From: Plotosus lineatus | Taxonomy: Eukaryota; Chordata; Actinopteri; Siluriformes; Plotosidae | Assembly (NCBI GenBank): GCA_024760905.1 | Contig: CM045729.1 | Coordinates: 80,287,550-80,351,549, forward strand | Length of the DNA stretch: 64,000 nt | Reading direction: 5' to 3' | Part shown: piece after piece, positions 23,319 to 34,156 of the stretch | Position numbering within the stretch: position 1 is the stretch's first letter | How the letters are laid out: every line of letters begins with the position of its first letter | Notes under the pieces: generated by a model | Database searches by the model: none | Seen by the model: the letters and a program-made list of their open reading frames with translations, nothing else | What the model was told of the DNA's origin: nothing | Position numbers and translations under genes: made by a program

Positions 23319-24136
23319 TTAAAAAAAAATCCAGGAAATTTTTAAACAATTTATTTGTGAAAATGGGAGGCCAATAATTATTGGGCAGCCAGCAAAAGTT
23401 ACTTTTAATACTTTGTAATGTAGCCTTGGTTGACAATGACGAAGGTCAAAAGATTCTGCAAAGATCTTCTCTAGAGCTGTGATGTTTAAGGGCTGTTGCT
23501 TGGCGACTCGAAGTTTTAACTCCCTCCACAGGTTTCCGATTGGGTTGAGGTCTGGAGACTGGCTAGGCCACTCCAGAACCTTGATATGCTTTTTACGGAG
23601 CCACTCCTTGGTTTTCTTGGCTGTGTGCTTTGGATCATTATCATGCTGGAAGACCCAGCCATTTTTCATCTTTAATGCTCTGACCGAGGGAAGATCTCCC
23701 AATCCTCCTCTGGATCATCCAGATGGTATTTAGCATATTTCAGATGGGCCTTTACATGTTTTTTGTTTAGTAGGGAAACCTTTTGGGCAATGCAGGATTT
23801 CATCTCATGACAACATAGTGTGTAAGTTATTGTCATCTTTGTGACGGTGGTTCCTGCCATCTTCAAATCATTGACCAGTTCCTGCCGTGTAGTTCTGGGC
23901 TGATTACTCACTGTTCTCAGTATACTTTGAACCCCATGAGGTGAGATCTTGCATGGAGCGCCACTCCTTGGGAGGTTGTCAGTGATGTTATACTTCTTAC
24001 ATTTTCTAATAATGTTTCCAACTGTTGATATTTTCTCACAAAGTTGTTTACCAATTGCAGTTTGACTCATCCCAGCTTTGTGCAGTTGTACAATTTCATC
24101 TCTGGTGTCTTTGGGGAGCTCTCTGGTCTTGGTCAT
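23319..24136 (-). pseudogene. Tc1 transposase, internally deleted
   Basis: The N-terminal part (ATG at 24136) has the paired-like helix-turn-helix: [20 protein letters not shown] and [17 protein letters not shown], up to LDDPEEDWE. It then jumps near 23700 to [20 protein letters not shown] in another frame, so the block with the first catalytic Asp is deleted. The second Asp is kept in [11 protein letters not shown]. The third catalytic residue, Glu in NPIENLW, is Gly here ([12 protein letters not shown]). The protein is therefore inactive for two independent reasons. Confidence 0.9.
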
Positions 24137-24334
24137 GGTGAAAACTGCAGTCTGACAATTTGAAGGTGTGTGCAGGTTTGAAGGTGTCTCTTATGCATCT
24201 AATCAGTTCAAACAGGTGCCATTCATACTGTTAACGAGTGGGGGCCGAAATAATGTTTGTTTTCTAGCTGCCCAAAACTTATTGGCCTCCCATTTTCACA
24301 AATAAAGTGTTTAAAAATCATACAATGTGATTTC

Positions 24335-24339
<5 letters not shown>

Positions 24340-24424
<85 letters not shown>

Positions 24425-24430
24425 TTTTTA
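24340..24430. repeat. (TA)n microsatellite
   Basis: Lies in the right terminal repeat of the Tc1 element, followed by a T-run. Confidence 0.95.
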
Positions 24431-24546
24431 CATTCTGTCTCTCAAGCTTGATGTGTACTTATGATGAAAATTACAAACCTCTCTTATCTTTTTAAATGGG
24501 TGAACTCGCACATTTTTACATTGCCCAATACTTATTGGCCCCACTG

Positions 24547-24640
24547 TAAGTTATTGTAACAATAAAATATGTACAATTCTAAAGCTGCATGACTTTGTAC
24601 ATTACATCTTCTCTCTGCATGTCCCAGAGCAGGATGTTAA
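24547..24640. other. Short unassigned spacer
   Basis: AT-rich, nothing recognised. Confidence 0.5.
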
Positions 24641-24770
<130 letters not shown>

Positions 24771-25189
24771 ATACATGAAGACTGAAGACAAATGATGTTT
24801 AATCTGATCATAAAATAATTGTTTAATTAATTAATTAATTAATTTACTTATTTTTTGGACTTAACAAGTGGATCTCCTCATCCTCATCTTGTTTTCGACA
24901 TAGTTCACTCCAGATATAAAGAACTAAATGTCCAGTGTCCTCGGACCTTGTTTCAACTTTTTTTTTCCCCCTTTGTTATGGCAGACCATGTATGTGTATT
25001 GGCCCAGAGGTGCTGGTGTATCGAAGCGATGCCAAAAAAGGGAGATTCCGGACAAAGGAACTTTGGACCAAACACCCCATAAGAGTGTTTTGTGCTGCAC
25101 GTAAAATGTAGATAATGTCCATCTGCATGTTAAAGAGAAGTGAACTTTATTCATTAGCTATGCTTTAATAACAGATACTTTTAAATTTG

Positions 25190-25317
25190 AACAAAACTTT
25201 GCGAGACAAGCAGAGGACATGTCCAACTTTGAAATGAGGACATGGAGGATGACAGGAAAAGAAAATGAAAAGCAAACCAGCGACATGAAGACTCCGAGGA
25301 TGTTTGTGAAGGTGATG
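25190..25317 (+). pseudogene. Possible upstream exon
   Basis: Ends in a consensus donor (exon to 25317, GTAAGT at 25318-25323). In the phase that joins the next exon it reads ANQRHEDSEDVCEGD, but a TGA lies at 25266-25268 in that frame and an apparent frame change precedes it (EDMEDDRKRK). The acidic and basic pattern resembles linker regions of fish proteins with a DUF4806 domain; that link is from memory of the family and weak. Either the exon is shorter than it seems or the gene is dead. Confidence 0.35.
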
Positions 25318-25656
25318 GTAAGTTATTTGACACCTGTCAAAAGTCTGCATCTGCAACATATTTACTGTACTCTTTTTTTTTTTAAATAATTTGTTACATG
25401 ATCTGTTCCACTTTATTCCAGTAAATTAACCATTCCATTGTATAATTAATATATTATACTGTATAGTAATATAATAATATATTGCTCCACATGTGTTTGA
25501 TCAGCCTTTGAAGCATCATGAGCGATAATATCTTGCATATCTCTATATATTAGCAATGCCCTGTGTATTCAAACTTACCAGTTATAGAAAACATTGCTAT
25601 TGTTCAGTATAATATTATTTCTACAATATTTCTATAATATTGGCTTGTTTCCACAG

Positions 25657-26114
25657 ATGAGGCAGATGTAAATTCATGCCCAGAGCCTGTGCACGTCCCT
25701 AAGGCCCATTTGACATTGCCAAAGCCCCCAACCTTTTCAGCATCATCGTGGCAGTTGACCCAATGTGCACAGGCTAGACCAACTAAACCAGCTACCCCGG
25801 TCATCCCCAAGTCATCCACCTCGGTCATCCCCAATTTATCCACCTCGGTCAACCCCAAGTCATCCACCTCGGTCAACCCCAAGTCATCCACCCCGGTCAT
25901 CTCCAAGTCATCCACCCCGGTCATCCCCAAGTCATCCACCCCGGTCAGATCTCAATTATCTACCCCGGTCAGACCCAAATCGTCAACCCCGGTCAGACCC
26001 AAATCGTCTACCCTAGTCATCCCTGAATCATCTACCCGTTTTTCATTTCAACCAGTAGGTCAGGCTTCTACAAGCAAAGCATTTGCTCGAAATCCCAACA
26101 AGAGCACTCTGTGA
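25657..26114 (+). CDS. Possible exon with Ser/Pro/Thr 8-residue repeats
   Basis: Preceded by a pyrimidine-rich acceptor TTGTTTCCACAG (25645-25656). The open frame begins DEADVNSCPEPVHVPKAHLT, then runs through about ten 8-residue repeats of the type SSTPVIPK, and ends at TGA 26112-26114. It follows the donor at 25317 in phase (G|AT), giving EGDDEADV across the junction. Low-complexity, probably disordered. No catalytic domain is visible and no further exon is certain. It may be a real gene, a pseudogene or an open minisatellite by chance. Confidence 0.4.
25796..26036. repeat. 24-bp minisatellite (about 10 units)
   Basis: Units vary around CGGTCATCCCCAAGTCATCC plus ACCC. The period is a multiple of three so the frame is kept. 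Variants change Ile-Pro to Asn-Pro, Arg-Pro or Ile-Ser. Confidence 0.92.
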
Positions 26115-26814
26115 GAGACACCAACATGTGCGGATCCTTCTTGTATCCAGTCTAAAAGACAGCCTGACATTCAACAAGTGAATGGGGAATTTGAAAACTT
26201 TGATATGTGCATTTGGCTTATCGCGAAATATGTCTTAGGCAATTAAAATGTTTAAATGCAAAGAAATTCACAATTTAAAAATAATAAATCTTGTTTCTTG
26301 GTTAACAAGAGTCTAAGACAGTTGTGTTTAATTGCGGGCAATTACAAATTAATGATGCATTTTAATGTAAACAATTTCTTGGCTCAGTTAATTCATTATA
26401 GTTTTCATAATGATAGTCTAAGTGAAAACATAAGTTGTCCCTTAGCTAACATGAAATTTGGTGACCATGTTATTTTGGTTATTTTAGCAAATTTGAAGAA
26501 AAGGGTAAAATAAAACTGTGATAAATTTTAATAATAAAAAGCCATAGAAAGAAAATATAAAATCATCGTAGTGCTAACCTATGGAGTTTTCCAAAGCCAC
26601 TAAAATTTAAGGGAGCTAAATTAAATTGTTATACAGTATATACTGAGGTAAGTCTGTGGTTGATCTTTAGTAACTCAATGACTGACATTTTTTGTTGTAG
26701 GTAAAACTTCTCCAGGCACTACAGGGAGTGGATGTAAAATGTACAGTGTGTGCCGTTATCAGGAGACTGGGATCAGTACAGTTGTACAACAGACAACAAC
26801 TGCATTACAGACAG
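26115..26814. other. Unassigned AT-rich sequence
   Basis: No supported gene. A 66-codon frame at 26699-26896 overlaps the antisense of a LINE 3' end and is not called. Confidence 0.5.
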
Positions 26815-26884
26815 ACAGACATGTTATTCAATAAAAGGCCATTAGCCCAAAATACAGACACAATGAATAAATTAAAGCATGAAC

Positions 26885-27248
26885 TATTGTTGTAGACCAG
26901 TTGAATTTCTGATTTTCTTAACATGGATAAGAAATAAGCATAGGTTTCGGATTGCAGTAACATCAGTTGATGACATAATATTAATAAAACTGTGTTGTGA
27001 TAAGGGGTACTTCAAATATTTACTTAATAATGTATTTCTTATACCCGTGTAGCCTTTGCAATACAGTATTACATGGATTTCACCTTTAATTTCATAGATA
27101 TTGTTTTTCTCACATAAAGGACAAAATCTTAAATTATAAGGAACATTTTTATATCTACAAGTCTCAGTGCAAAGTTTGAAAGTACCACATCAAAATTTTG
27201 CTAAATAGATTCTCAAATAGGGTGCTATATCTTGAGTTAATGTATGTT
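26885..27248 (-). pseudogene. LINE-J ORF2 C-terminal Cys-His region
   Basis: Reading on from the RT in the minus strand: TCRYKNVPYNLRFCPLCEKN, then GEIHVILYCKGYTGIRNTLL. The CPLC...H...C arrangement is the Cys-His finger-like end found in many Jockey/CR1-group ORF2 proteins. It ends LQQ then TAG at about 26887-26885. Confidence 0.75.
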
Positions 27249-28893
27249 TCAACATTTAGAAGGACTTGAACAGTAAATAACTAGAGGACTTAGATGTGTT
27301 TTGTAATGATGAATGCCAATTTTGGAAGAGATTATCAGATAACATCTGATCAAAAACTGAAATAAAAATATCAACATCACCAATATCCTGTGATACCCAA
27401 GTGAAACCAAACCCCAGTCTGAACAAGATATTTTTAATATACGATGCCCATGTTGTGCGCATCCAGACTCATCTAATGCCTTCAGCATTAAATAGAACTG
27501 GTGAGGTAATCTAGAACTTGGAAGTCTTAAAAGTCTACACCAAAATTTAACGGCCCTTGACATATAAGTAATTTGTAGGGGGAACCTGCCACATTCACCT
27601 AAAACCATATTATTGCAACAATTTTTGCCAACTTTCAAGAAATATTTACAAGTTTTTATTTGTGTTTGCTCAATAATTTTACAATAAGTGGTACCCCAAA
27701 TTTCTGAACCATAACATAATATAGGTTTAAGCATAGCATCGAATATTTTAAAAAGATCTACAAAAGCCAAAACCCCTGTTCTCTTTGGATATCTATGGAT
27801 AGCCATAAGAGCTTTGTTAGCTTGAGAGGCTAGAGTAGTCTGAGTCTTAGTCCAAACTAGCCTAGCTGTGAACACAATTCCCAAATACCTATAATGAGAA
27901 ACAACCTCTAGCCTCTGACTACACAAAAAACATTTTTCATAATATCTCAGAGGACCACTATTCCTAAAAACCATAACCTTTGTCTTTGCAATATTCACTT
28001 TCATTCCAGTAAGTTGACAAACTTTTTCTAAACCATAAATTTTCTTCTGCGGCTGGAGAGCACTATCCGAGACTGATGGCACATCATCCGCAAACATTAG
28101 AGCATACAAATTACTAACATCAGGAGAAATATATAAACCTCGACCACCAAACTGTTCCATACACTGTACGAGTTGATTTATAAAAATTATGAACAATTGG
28201 GGACTAAGGATGCACCATTGTCTCCTGCCTATGCTACAATCAAAATATTGAGAAAGACCATGGGATGTTCTAACACAAGCTGATAGATTACTATACATTG
28301 ATTTGAGAACGTTATAAAATCTGCCACAAATACCAACTTTCTGCAAACTCTACAATAAACTGTTATGATTAACCGTATAAAAGGCGTTGGAGAAATCTAT
28401 AAATAGACAATGAAACCTCCCTTTCTTCTTACATTAATATTTCTGCACCATGGCCTGGAGTGAAAATATGAGATCAAGAGTAGAGTAGTTCGCCCTAAAA
28501 CCTGCCTGAGATTCATGAATAATATTCTTATTCTCACAGCAAACCTTTAACCTGCTATTGAAAATAGAAGTAAAAATCTTACAAACTGAGTCAATAAGAG
28601 ATCTGCCTCTATAATTACTGGGATTACCTTTCACACCTGATTTATAAAAAGGACAAATAATGCCCCCCCCATAAAACTGGAAACGTGCCTGCATAGAAAA
28701 TCGTATTGAACAGCACTTTTAAATATTTGCTGACATAATTCTTTGAAGCCTTAATAAATTCAATTGCAATTCCATCTGGTCCTGGTGACTTATTATTGGA
28801 AAGTTTATCAATGTGATACAAAACTTCATTTTCAGTAAAGTCACTATTCAGGGTTTCCAGCTCTTCATCCTGTTGTTTCGTCTCTGGGCTCAT
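27249..28893 (-). pseudogene. LINE-J reverse transcriptase
   Basis: Three overlapping pieces. 28893-28642 reads LSNNKSPGPDGIAIEFIKAS; 28694-28434 reads ICPFYKSGVKGNPSNYRGRS and HESQAGFRANYSTLDLIFSL; 28346-27249 holds ILSPQLFIIFINQL, then YALMFADDVPSVSDS (catalytic FADD), MKVNIAKTKVMVF and YRYLGIVF. The first Asp box near 28400 reads in a broken frame as FLDFSNAFYTV. Two frameshifts and at least one stop separate the pieces. Confidence 0.85.
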
Positions 28894-29374
28894 ATCATGT
28901 ATGTATGCATTATCAAAATTTTCTCTAAGGAGGTGAGAAAAGTGAGCAAACCAGTCTTCACAACTAATATATTTAGAGAAGTCACAAATTCGAATAGAGC
29001 CAGTTTGCTTTAGTGTTTTTCAGAATTCCTTTGGGTTATCTCTTGTGGACACTAGCTTTTCTTTCTGTGCAGTTTAGTAATCTCTTTGTTTAGAATTGAA
29101 GTTTGTTTTGAAAGATTTACGTAATGATTTATACACTGTTATATCTAAGCCATTATCTCTATGATCCCGGAGAGCTTTATATTTTTTATATGCTTCAAGT
29201 GATCCATTTCATGGTCCCACCATGGGGGCTGTGATTTCACATTAATGTCACGGTAACCTGAAAATATCCTTTTGTTGTGGTTGGCAGCCTGGTGGTACAG
29301 TTTTGTTAAAACCTTTAGTGAATCTACGATATCCGTGTCTATATACTGAAACAATTTGCTGCTAAAATGATTGA
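28894..29374 (-). pseudogene. LINE-J linker between endonuclease and RT
   Basis: Degenerate coding DNA. The piece 29354-29145 gives TDIVDSLKVLTKLYHQAANH and SQPPWWDHEMDHLK (the W-W-D linker motif common in LINE ORF2). Frameshifts on both sides. Confidence 0.65.
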
Positions 29375-30379
29375 CTAGTCCATGAAAATTAGAAATAAAT
29401 AAGTCACATTGCTCTTTATCCCATATATATTTGGTCCATTCTCTGGTTGGGTTGGGTTGGGACCAGGTTGGGAATGTGTTGGGAAATATAGTTCCGGTGT
29501 ATCATGTTCAGTACAATTCATACCAAGTTGCTCGATATTCAGGGAACAATGTATAGGAAAATGGTCAGAGACATCACAAGTGCCAGCTTCAAAATCCTTA
29601 ACTCGTGGAAACAACGAGGTTGATGCTATCATATAGTCGACTAAACTTGCTCCGTTATGTGTAACACAAGTAAACTGGCCCACTTTATCCCTGAATAACC
29701 TGCCATTCATGATATGGATTCTAAAAGTACAACACAATTCTACTAACTTTTTTCCAAAATTATTATGGTTAAGATTATTTCGACTTGAACGAGGTATTAC
29801 AAAATTATCTAAAGGATAGTCATCAATATCGTTTTGGATAAAATCCATATTATCGTCAGGAATAAAGTCTAGAAAGTCTTTAGTCCTTGCATTTAGGTCA
29901 CCAGCTAAGAGTAATTGTTTATCTGGGTGATCAGCAACTATAATGTTAATATAATGTACTAGGGTGTCAATACCATCATCACCAATCTCATTGCTGTCAT
30001 AAACTGGGGACCCCTCTGGTGAAACATAGGTAAACACAAGTATGGTGTCTTTATCCCAGTCAAAATATTTGGATCTCAGCAATTGAACAACCATGTTTTG
30101 AAAATATTCAGACAGTCTGACAACAGTATTATTCTGCATCCACATCACTTTTATAAAAACAGTCACACCTCCACTGTATTGACCTAGCTGCTTTATTTTA
30201 TCCCTGACCGAATTAAGTGATCGAAAACCAGACATAAATGTCGAGAATTCATTCTGAGCTCGCATGAATGATTCACAAAAACACACAATATCAAATTTGC
30301 AGCTCAAACGCTTCACCTGTGAAAATTCATTGTCATGTTTATGTCGACCGCCGATATTCCATGTCAAGATGTCAAACAT
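29375..30379 (-). pseudogene. LINE-J ORF2 endonuclease domain
   Basis: Starts MFDILTWNIGGRHKHDNEFS at 30379, the expected start of ORF2, just after the ORF1 stop. Blocks: IVCFCESFMRAQ (usual E-T/S block), YSGGVTVFI, VFTYVSPEGSPVYDS, LLLAGDLNARTKDFLDF, SLVDYMIAS and CDVSDHFPIHCSL. All catalytic positions of an APE endonuclease (E, D-x-N, D, SDH) are present, so this domain looks intact although the whole ORF2 is not. The frame ends at 29375. Confidence 0.88.
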
Positions 30380-30794
30380 AGGGCCATGGCCGCACCTTCA
30401 GTCCCCAGTTTGTTTACTCTCTCCTTGTGTTTGTCCTTGTCCTTGACCTTGCTTGTCAATTTCATTTCCGGGTCCAAACAAACTGGCCCATGTGGGTATG
30501 TTTATGTTGAGTGATGACTGTTCTACGTGCGATACTTTTTCTCTTGCAATACTTTTGGAGTCTCTTTCTGAGCTCGCACAAATGATTCACAAAAACACAC
30601 AATATCAAATTTGCAGCTCAAACGCTTCACCTGTGAAAATTCATTGTCATGTTTATGTCGACCGCCGATATTCCATGTCAAGATGTCAAACGTAGGGCCG
30701 TGGCCGCACCTTCAGTCCCCAGTTTGTTTACTCTCTCCGTGGGTTTGTCCTTGTCCTTGACCTTGCTTGTCAATTTCATTTCCGGGTCCAAACA
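30258..30794 (-). repeat. Direct duplication across the LINE-J ORF1/ORF2 boundary
   Basis: Block 30258-30479 (222 bp) repeats at 30571-30794 (224 bp) with roughly 97% identity by eye. Each holds the ORF1 end (GPGNEIDKQGQGQGQT), its stop, and the ORF2 start to FCESF. The 91-bp spacer 30480-30570 is ORF1 coding sequence (REKVSHVEQSSLNINIPTWA) belonging to the left copy. The words shared at the join (GAGCTCAGAA) suggest a microhomology or template-switch event. Confidence 0.9.
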
Positions 30795-30809
30795 TTGAAC
30801 GTAATAGAC

Positions 30810-31375
30810 GATGCCTAGACAACCCAGAGCTTTGGCGAAGGACCGGGCCGCAAAGCCTCTGCAGCCAACCTCTACTGGATGGCACTTCACCCTCCATCCT
30901 GATTGCTGACAGTCTTTCACCAGTCCCATGTACTTGGAAAGCTTCCTCTGAAAGGCTTCTTCCAGGCGGTCTTCCCACGGGACAGTCAACTCCAGCAGCG
31001 TCACTTGCTCGGTGGTCTCTGACACAAGGACAATGTCAAGACGGTGGTAACCGAAATATGGCTAGGGAACTTCAACTGATGTTCAAGATCCACTAACAGC
31101 TGCCAGTCTCTTGCAGAGGTCAGAATGCCTGCTGGTGGTCTGTTAGCTGGGGCAGCCTGCTCCCCAGCCCTCACAAAGGCAATGATGTTTACAGTGGGGC
31201 GGAATTGTTTTGTCCAAGCCAATCCCGTGCTGATGGCCTCGGCAATGATCTTCAGGACTTGGTCGTGCCTCCAACGGTAGCACCCTTCTGCCAATGCCAT
31301 AGTGCAACAGCCTAGGACATGTTCTAAGGTGCCTCTCTTGGAACACAATGGGCAAGCGACTCCGCAAAGCCCCAA
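30810..31375 (-). pseudogene. Restriction-like endonuclease domain
   Basis: Minus strand: VACPLCSKRGTLEHVLGCC is the CX2CX7HX4C-type finger that precedes RLE domains; then CYRWRHDQVLKIIAEA, FVRAGEQAAP, ARDWQLLVDLEHQLKFPSHI, a frameshift near 31010, and VTLLELTVPWEDRLEEAFQR with the catalytic acidic pair, then EVGCRGFAARSFAKALGCLG. RLE enzymes cut the target DNA, often site-specifically. The frame shift and the lost 3' end make this copy dead. Confidence 0.85.
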
Positions 31376-32262
31376 GTGTGCAGGTTCGATGGACTAGGCA
31401 GCACAGTGAACACTGCCTGGATGAGAAATCTGTCATGAGAAATGAGAAATTTCAGTCCAGGTTACTTTCCTCTCAAGGGCATTTTCCAATCTTGCCCAGG
31501 CTCCCTGTTGTCTCATGCCCACCGCCTTGCAGGATCTTGTTTCCTCCACAGCAGCTTTCACCTCCTCTTGGAACAGGCGCCTCCTCTCTATCCTCCTGAT
31601 GTTCATTTGTGGAGTTGAGAAGGAACCTAAGCCAGCTCAGCCCCTCGAGACCACTCCCTCCAGAGCCTTGTGGCACAGCCTAGCTTCCGCCATTTGAACA
31701 GTCTCTTCCGCCTTCCACTTCCTGCCCGTCCTCACTTGGATTCCAGCATTAGCCACCTTTGGATCACTGGAGTCCCTGTACAGCACCACTTCTCTAGCTC
31801 TGGTAACCTTGAACTCCTCCTCCAAGGATTTAAAGGGCAGCTGCAATTTGTTATTGCACCCATAGAGTGCAATGCTACTTAGGCTCTTTGGTAACCCCAG
31901 TCATCTCCGAAGGTGGTTATTGCTTTTCCTCTCCAAGATCTCTACTGTGGATAGTGGGACAGCATAGATGAGGAGCGGTCACAGGATCCTGGGAAGGATA
32001 CCGTGCTGATAAACCCATGCCTTGAATTTTCCAGGGAGACTGGACTTGTCCACAGATTTTAGCCAGCCCTCCAACTCGCCACATGCCGTCTGGATGGATG
32101 CTGCGTCTTTGAGAGAGAGCTCTCAAAAACCTTGCCCAGACTCTCGACTGGCCTCTCTGAGATTATTGGGATAGTTGTGCCTGCGATGTTGAAACGGAAC
32201 TTGCCCTCTACCTTTCCTTTCCTCAGCACCATCGACCTAGATTTTTCAGGTTTAAAGCTCAT
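31376..32262 (-). pseudogene. RLE-LINE thumb and linker region
   Basis: Pieces in several frames: MSFKPEKSRSMVLRKGKVEG, TTIPIISERPVESLGKVFES, QLPFKSLEEEFKVTRAREVV, IQVRTGRKWKAEETVQMAEA and ARLCHKALEGV. They lie in the right order for the region after the RT catalytic core. The core itself is lost by 5' truncation. Confidence 0.8.
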
Positions 32263-32263
32263 T

Positions 32264-32429
32264 GATCAGGTGATTATTCCCCTTCAGGCACTTCAGAGGA
32301 AACTGTCGTTTGTTCAGGAGAAAGTCTTATTTCTTCAGAAGAGGCAGTCAATGCCATTACCTTTTCTATCGCTTAGCCAGAGAAGACGCACAGCGTTTCA
32401 GTGGCATCATAGAGCTTAACTGGTAATTA
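32264..32429. other. Unassigned sequence
   Basis: Short plus-strand frame with no recognised similarity. Confidence 0.4.
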
Positions 32430-32622
32430 AAACACACTAAAAAAGGCTCATTGACAACTTGTGCATGAATGAGAAAAAGGGGCGTTACATTAGTTCAACC
32501 AGTCAGCAGGAAGGAGGACACCCATTGGTTGAAATTGAATATGACAGTCGCTCGGTGACCCGCGCAAATACAAACTGTGAGTGCAAAACTGTGAATAGTC
32601 AGGATCCTACTGTATTTATATA
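32430..32622 (-). mobile_element. Half of a Tigger-like nonautonomous element
   Basis: The right edge, on the minus strand, reads CAGTAGGATCCTGACTATTC after TA, a Tigger-style end. The mate is not seen. The promoter-like body (CATTGGTTGAAATTG) resembles the inner part of Tigger family B. Confidence 0.45.
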
Positions 32623-32645
32623 TAACAATATTAACATTGCATGTA

Positions 32646-33712
32646 CAGACGCTCCCCAACTTATGTTTTTGTTTGGTTTCGGACGGCCAAACGTAAGTTG
32701 AAAAAAAACAAAAAAAAACGTAAGTTATTACTGTATGTTCCAGTGACGTATGCCGTTCATACTGTACTATACATTCATAAATACCATTACCTGTATCTCG
32801 TAAAACACCCATAAATCAATTATTATAAACATTACATTGTAAAGTAATATCAAATCTATAAAATAATACCGACATTCATTTCAAATAATTTAAATTCAAG
32901 CAAAATAATTTCAAATAGATAAATTTTAATCAAATTCACTCATCAAATATCAAATACAGTATTAAATATAACCTTTAACATTATCTATGAAGTGATGTCT
33001 CTGCTTGTAAATGGTTCCAATTGTCGACGGATGTTTACTTTATATGAAGCTGAGCCAAGTCACTTTACATGAAGCTGAGCAGAGTCACTTTACATGAAGC
33101 TTAAAACAGCCAATCAACGCTTATATGTGAGGTGCTCCATATAAAGTAGTTCACTTGCTTGTGCTTGAGACAATACGTGGGTTATCCAGACTTCCGGTCT
33201 TTCAAGTGAGCAAAGGCGTCATTGAATACTTGTTTAGTACTCAGCCTACACTGATATGAATCACCAGCAGAGCGTAGAGTTCTCTTTCTTTTCTGGATTT
33301 GGGTTTTCATTCATTTTAGAGCAACTCTCTTTGCTTAACTGAGTATACATGGTAGATTGCGAGCAGATACTTAATTCAGTCTTGGGAAAACAAGAAATTC
33401 CGGCATATGCCGGAAAACTTGCATCCATGCTATTAGGCTTACGTTTCTGACCAACCATATTTGCTTAGGGTTACAAAAGTCCACAAAACAGTGTAAACAC
33501 AAAGATCAAAGAGACGACGTCATAACACAAGGGTAACACACAGTGAACTGGGAAGCAGCAAGGCACGTTCAGTCTGTCATTTGTAAACAATGGACACAGC
33601 GTCATTACGTCAGCGTACTAGGTAGGTACTTCTCTTACTTAAAATTGGACATTTGTTTTTAATGTAGAATCGAAGAAATGTAAAACGGATGAATGTAAGT
33701 CAGGAGCGTCTG
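32646..33712 (-). mobile_element. Tigger-type element, family A, complete
   Basis: CAGACGCTCCCCAACTTATG at the left and its complement ending GGAGCGTCTG at 33712, with TA on both sides (32644-32645 and 33713-33714). Length 1067 bp. A short minus-strand frame from 33458 begins MVGQKRKPNSMDAS and may be the remains of a transposase start; no DDE domain. An inverted sister copy starts at 63179, and a fragment is at 55684-56250. Confidence 0.88.
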
Positions 33713-33714
33713 TA

Positions 33715-34156
33715 TATATTAATGCCATCATAGCAATGCTTATAGACCTGCTGGGCATATACCACACATATAACACTTACAGTGACACTGACAGCTCAGG
33801 AAAGTCCATAAAACTTTAGAACTTTACAATAATAATATGCGTTTATCAAAAAAATCAAATTAATATGATCACTATGTTAGAGAGAAGTGGAATGTAATTT
33901 ACCGGAATCTGGGTTCGATTTGGAGCATGCTGAAACTGAGGCTGAGTCCGCAAGTTGTGTGACGTCATTTTTTTCAGAGTTGACAGAGATGTTATTGCCA
34001 CATTAATTAAAAATCTGCATTGTTAATGTGCCTTGTTGATGATCAGGTTCATGGAAGCACTTCTCAATTTAGCTTATTTTAAAATTGATGTTTATAAGCA
34101 AAAAATAAAAATAGTAGGTCAGTAAATTTCTGAGCAATTAGGAACAACTCATTTAC
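33715..34156. other. Unassigned sequence
   Basis: AT-rich, nothing recognised. Confidence 0.5.

Larger units (their letters stand above)
23236..24546 (-). mobile_element. Tc1-like transposon, IR/DR type, left end clipped
   Basis: The right end reads CTTATTGGCCCCACTG then TA. The ends share about 170 bp in inverted order (for example GTGTACTTATGATGAAAATT near 24454 and its mate near 23275), with an inner direct-repeat motif (TTATTGGCCTCCCATTTTCA) on each side. The left end lacks about 30 outer bases, including the terminal CAGTG, and starts in the LINE ORF1 stop codon. A (TA)n tract at 24340-24416 has grown inside the right repeat. Confidence 0.88.
26815..30570 (-). mobile_element. APE-type LINE, ORF2 complete in outline (LINE-J)
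   Basis: On the minus strand: ORF1 C-terminus (30570-30399), ORF2 with endonuclease, RT and Cys-His end, and a short 3' UTR ending near GGCCTTTTATTGAATAA at about 26830. Several frameshifts and stops. Distinct in sequence from the L2 and RTE elements. Clade not resolved beyond the APE-bearing Jockey/CR1/I group. A second partial copy of its ORF1/ORF2 boundary lies directly next to it at 30571-30794. Confidence 0.85.
30795..32263 (-). mobile_element. RLE-type LINE, 3' part
   Basis: A 5'-truncated element with the C-terminal part of a single ORF, beginning near 32263 (MSFKPEKSRSMVLRKGKVEG) and ending at about 30800 against LINE-J sequence. The restriction-like endonuclease marks it as an R2/NeSL/R4-type group, unlike every other LINE in the window. 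The exact clade is not assigned. Confidence 0.85.

Noticed and set aside
25796..26036. CRISPR-like array
   Set aside because: Units are adjacent 24-bp tandem repeats without spacers, in a eukaryotic context.
26699..26896. Plus-strand 66-codon frame after an AG acceptor-like site
   Set aside because: Overlaps antisense to the 3' end of a LINE; open by chance as far as can be judged.
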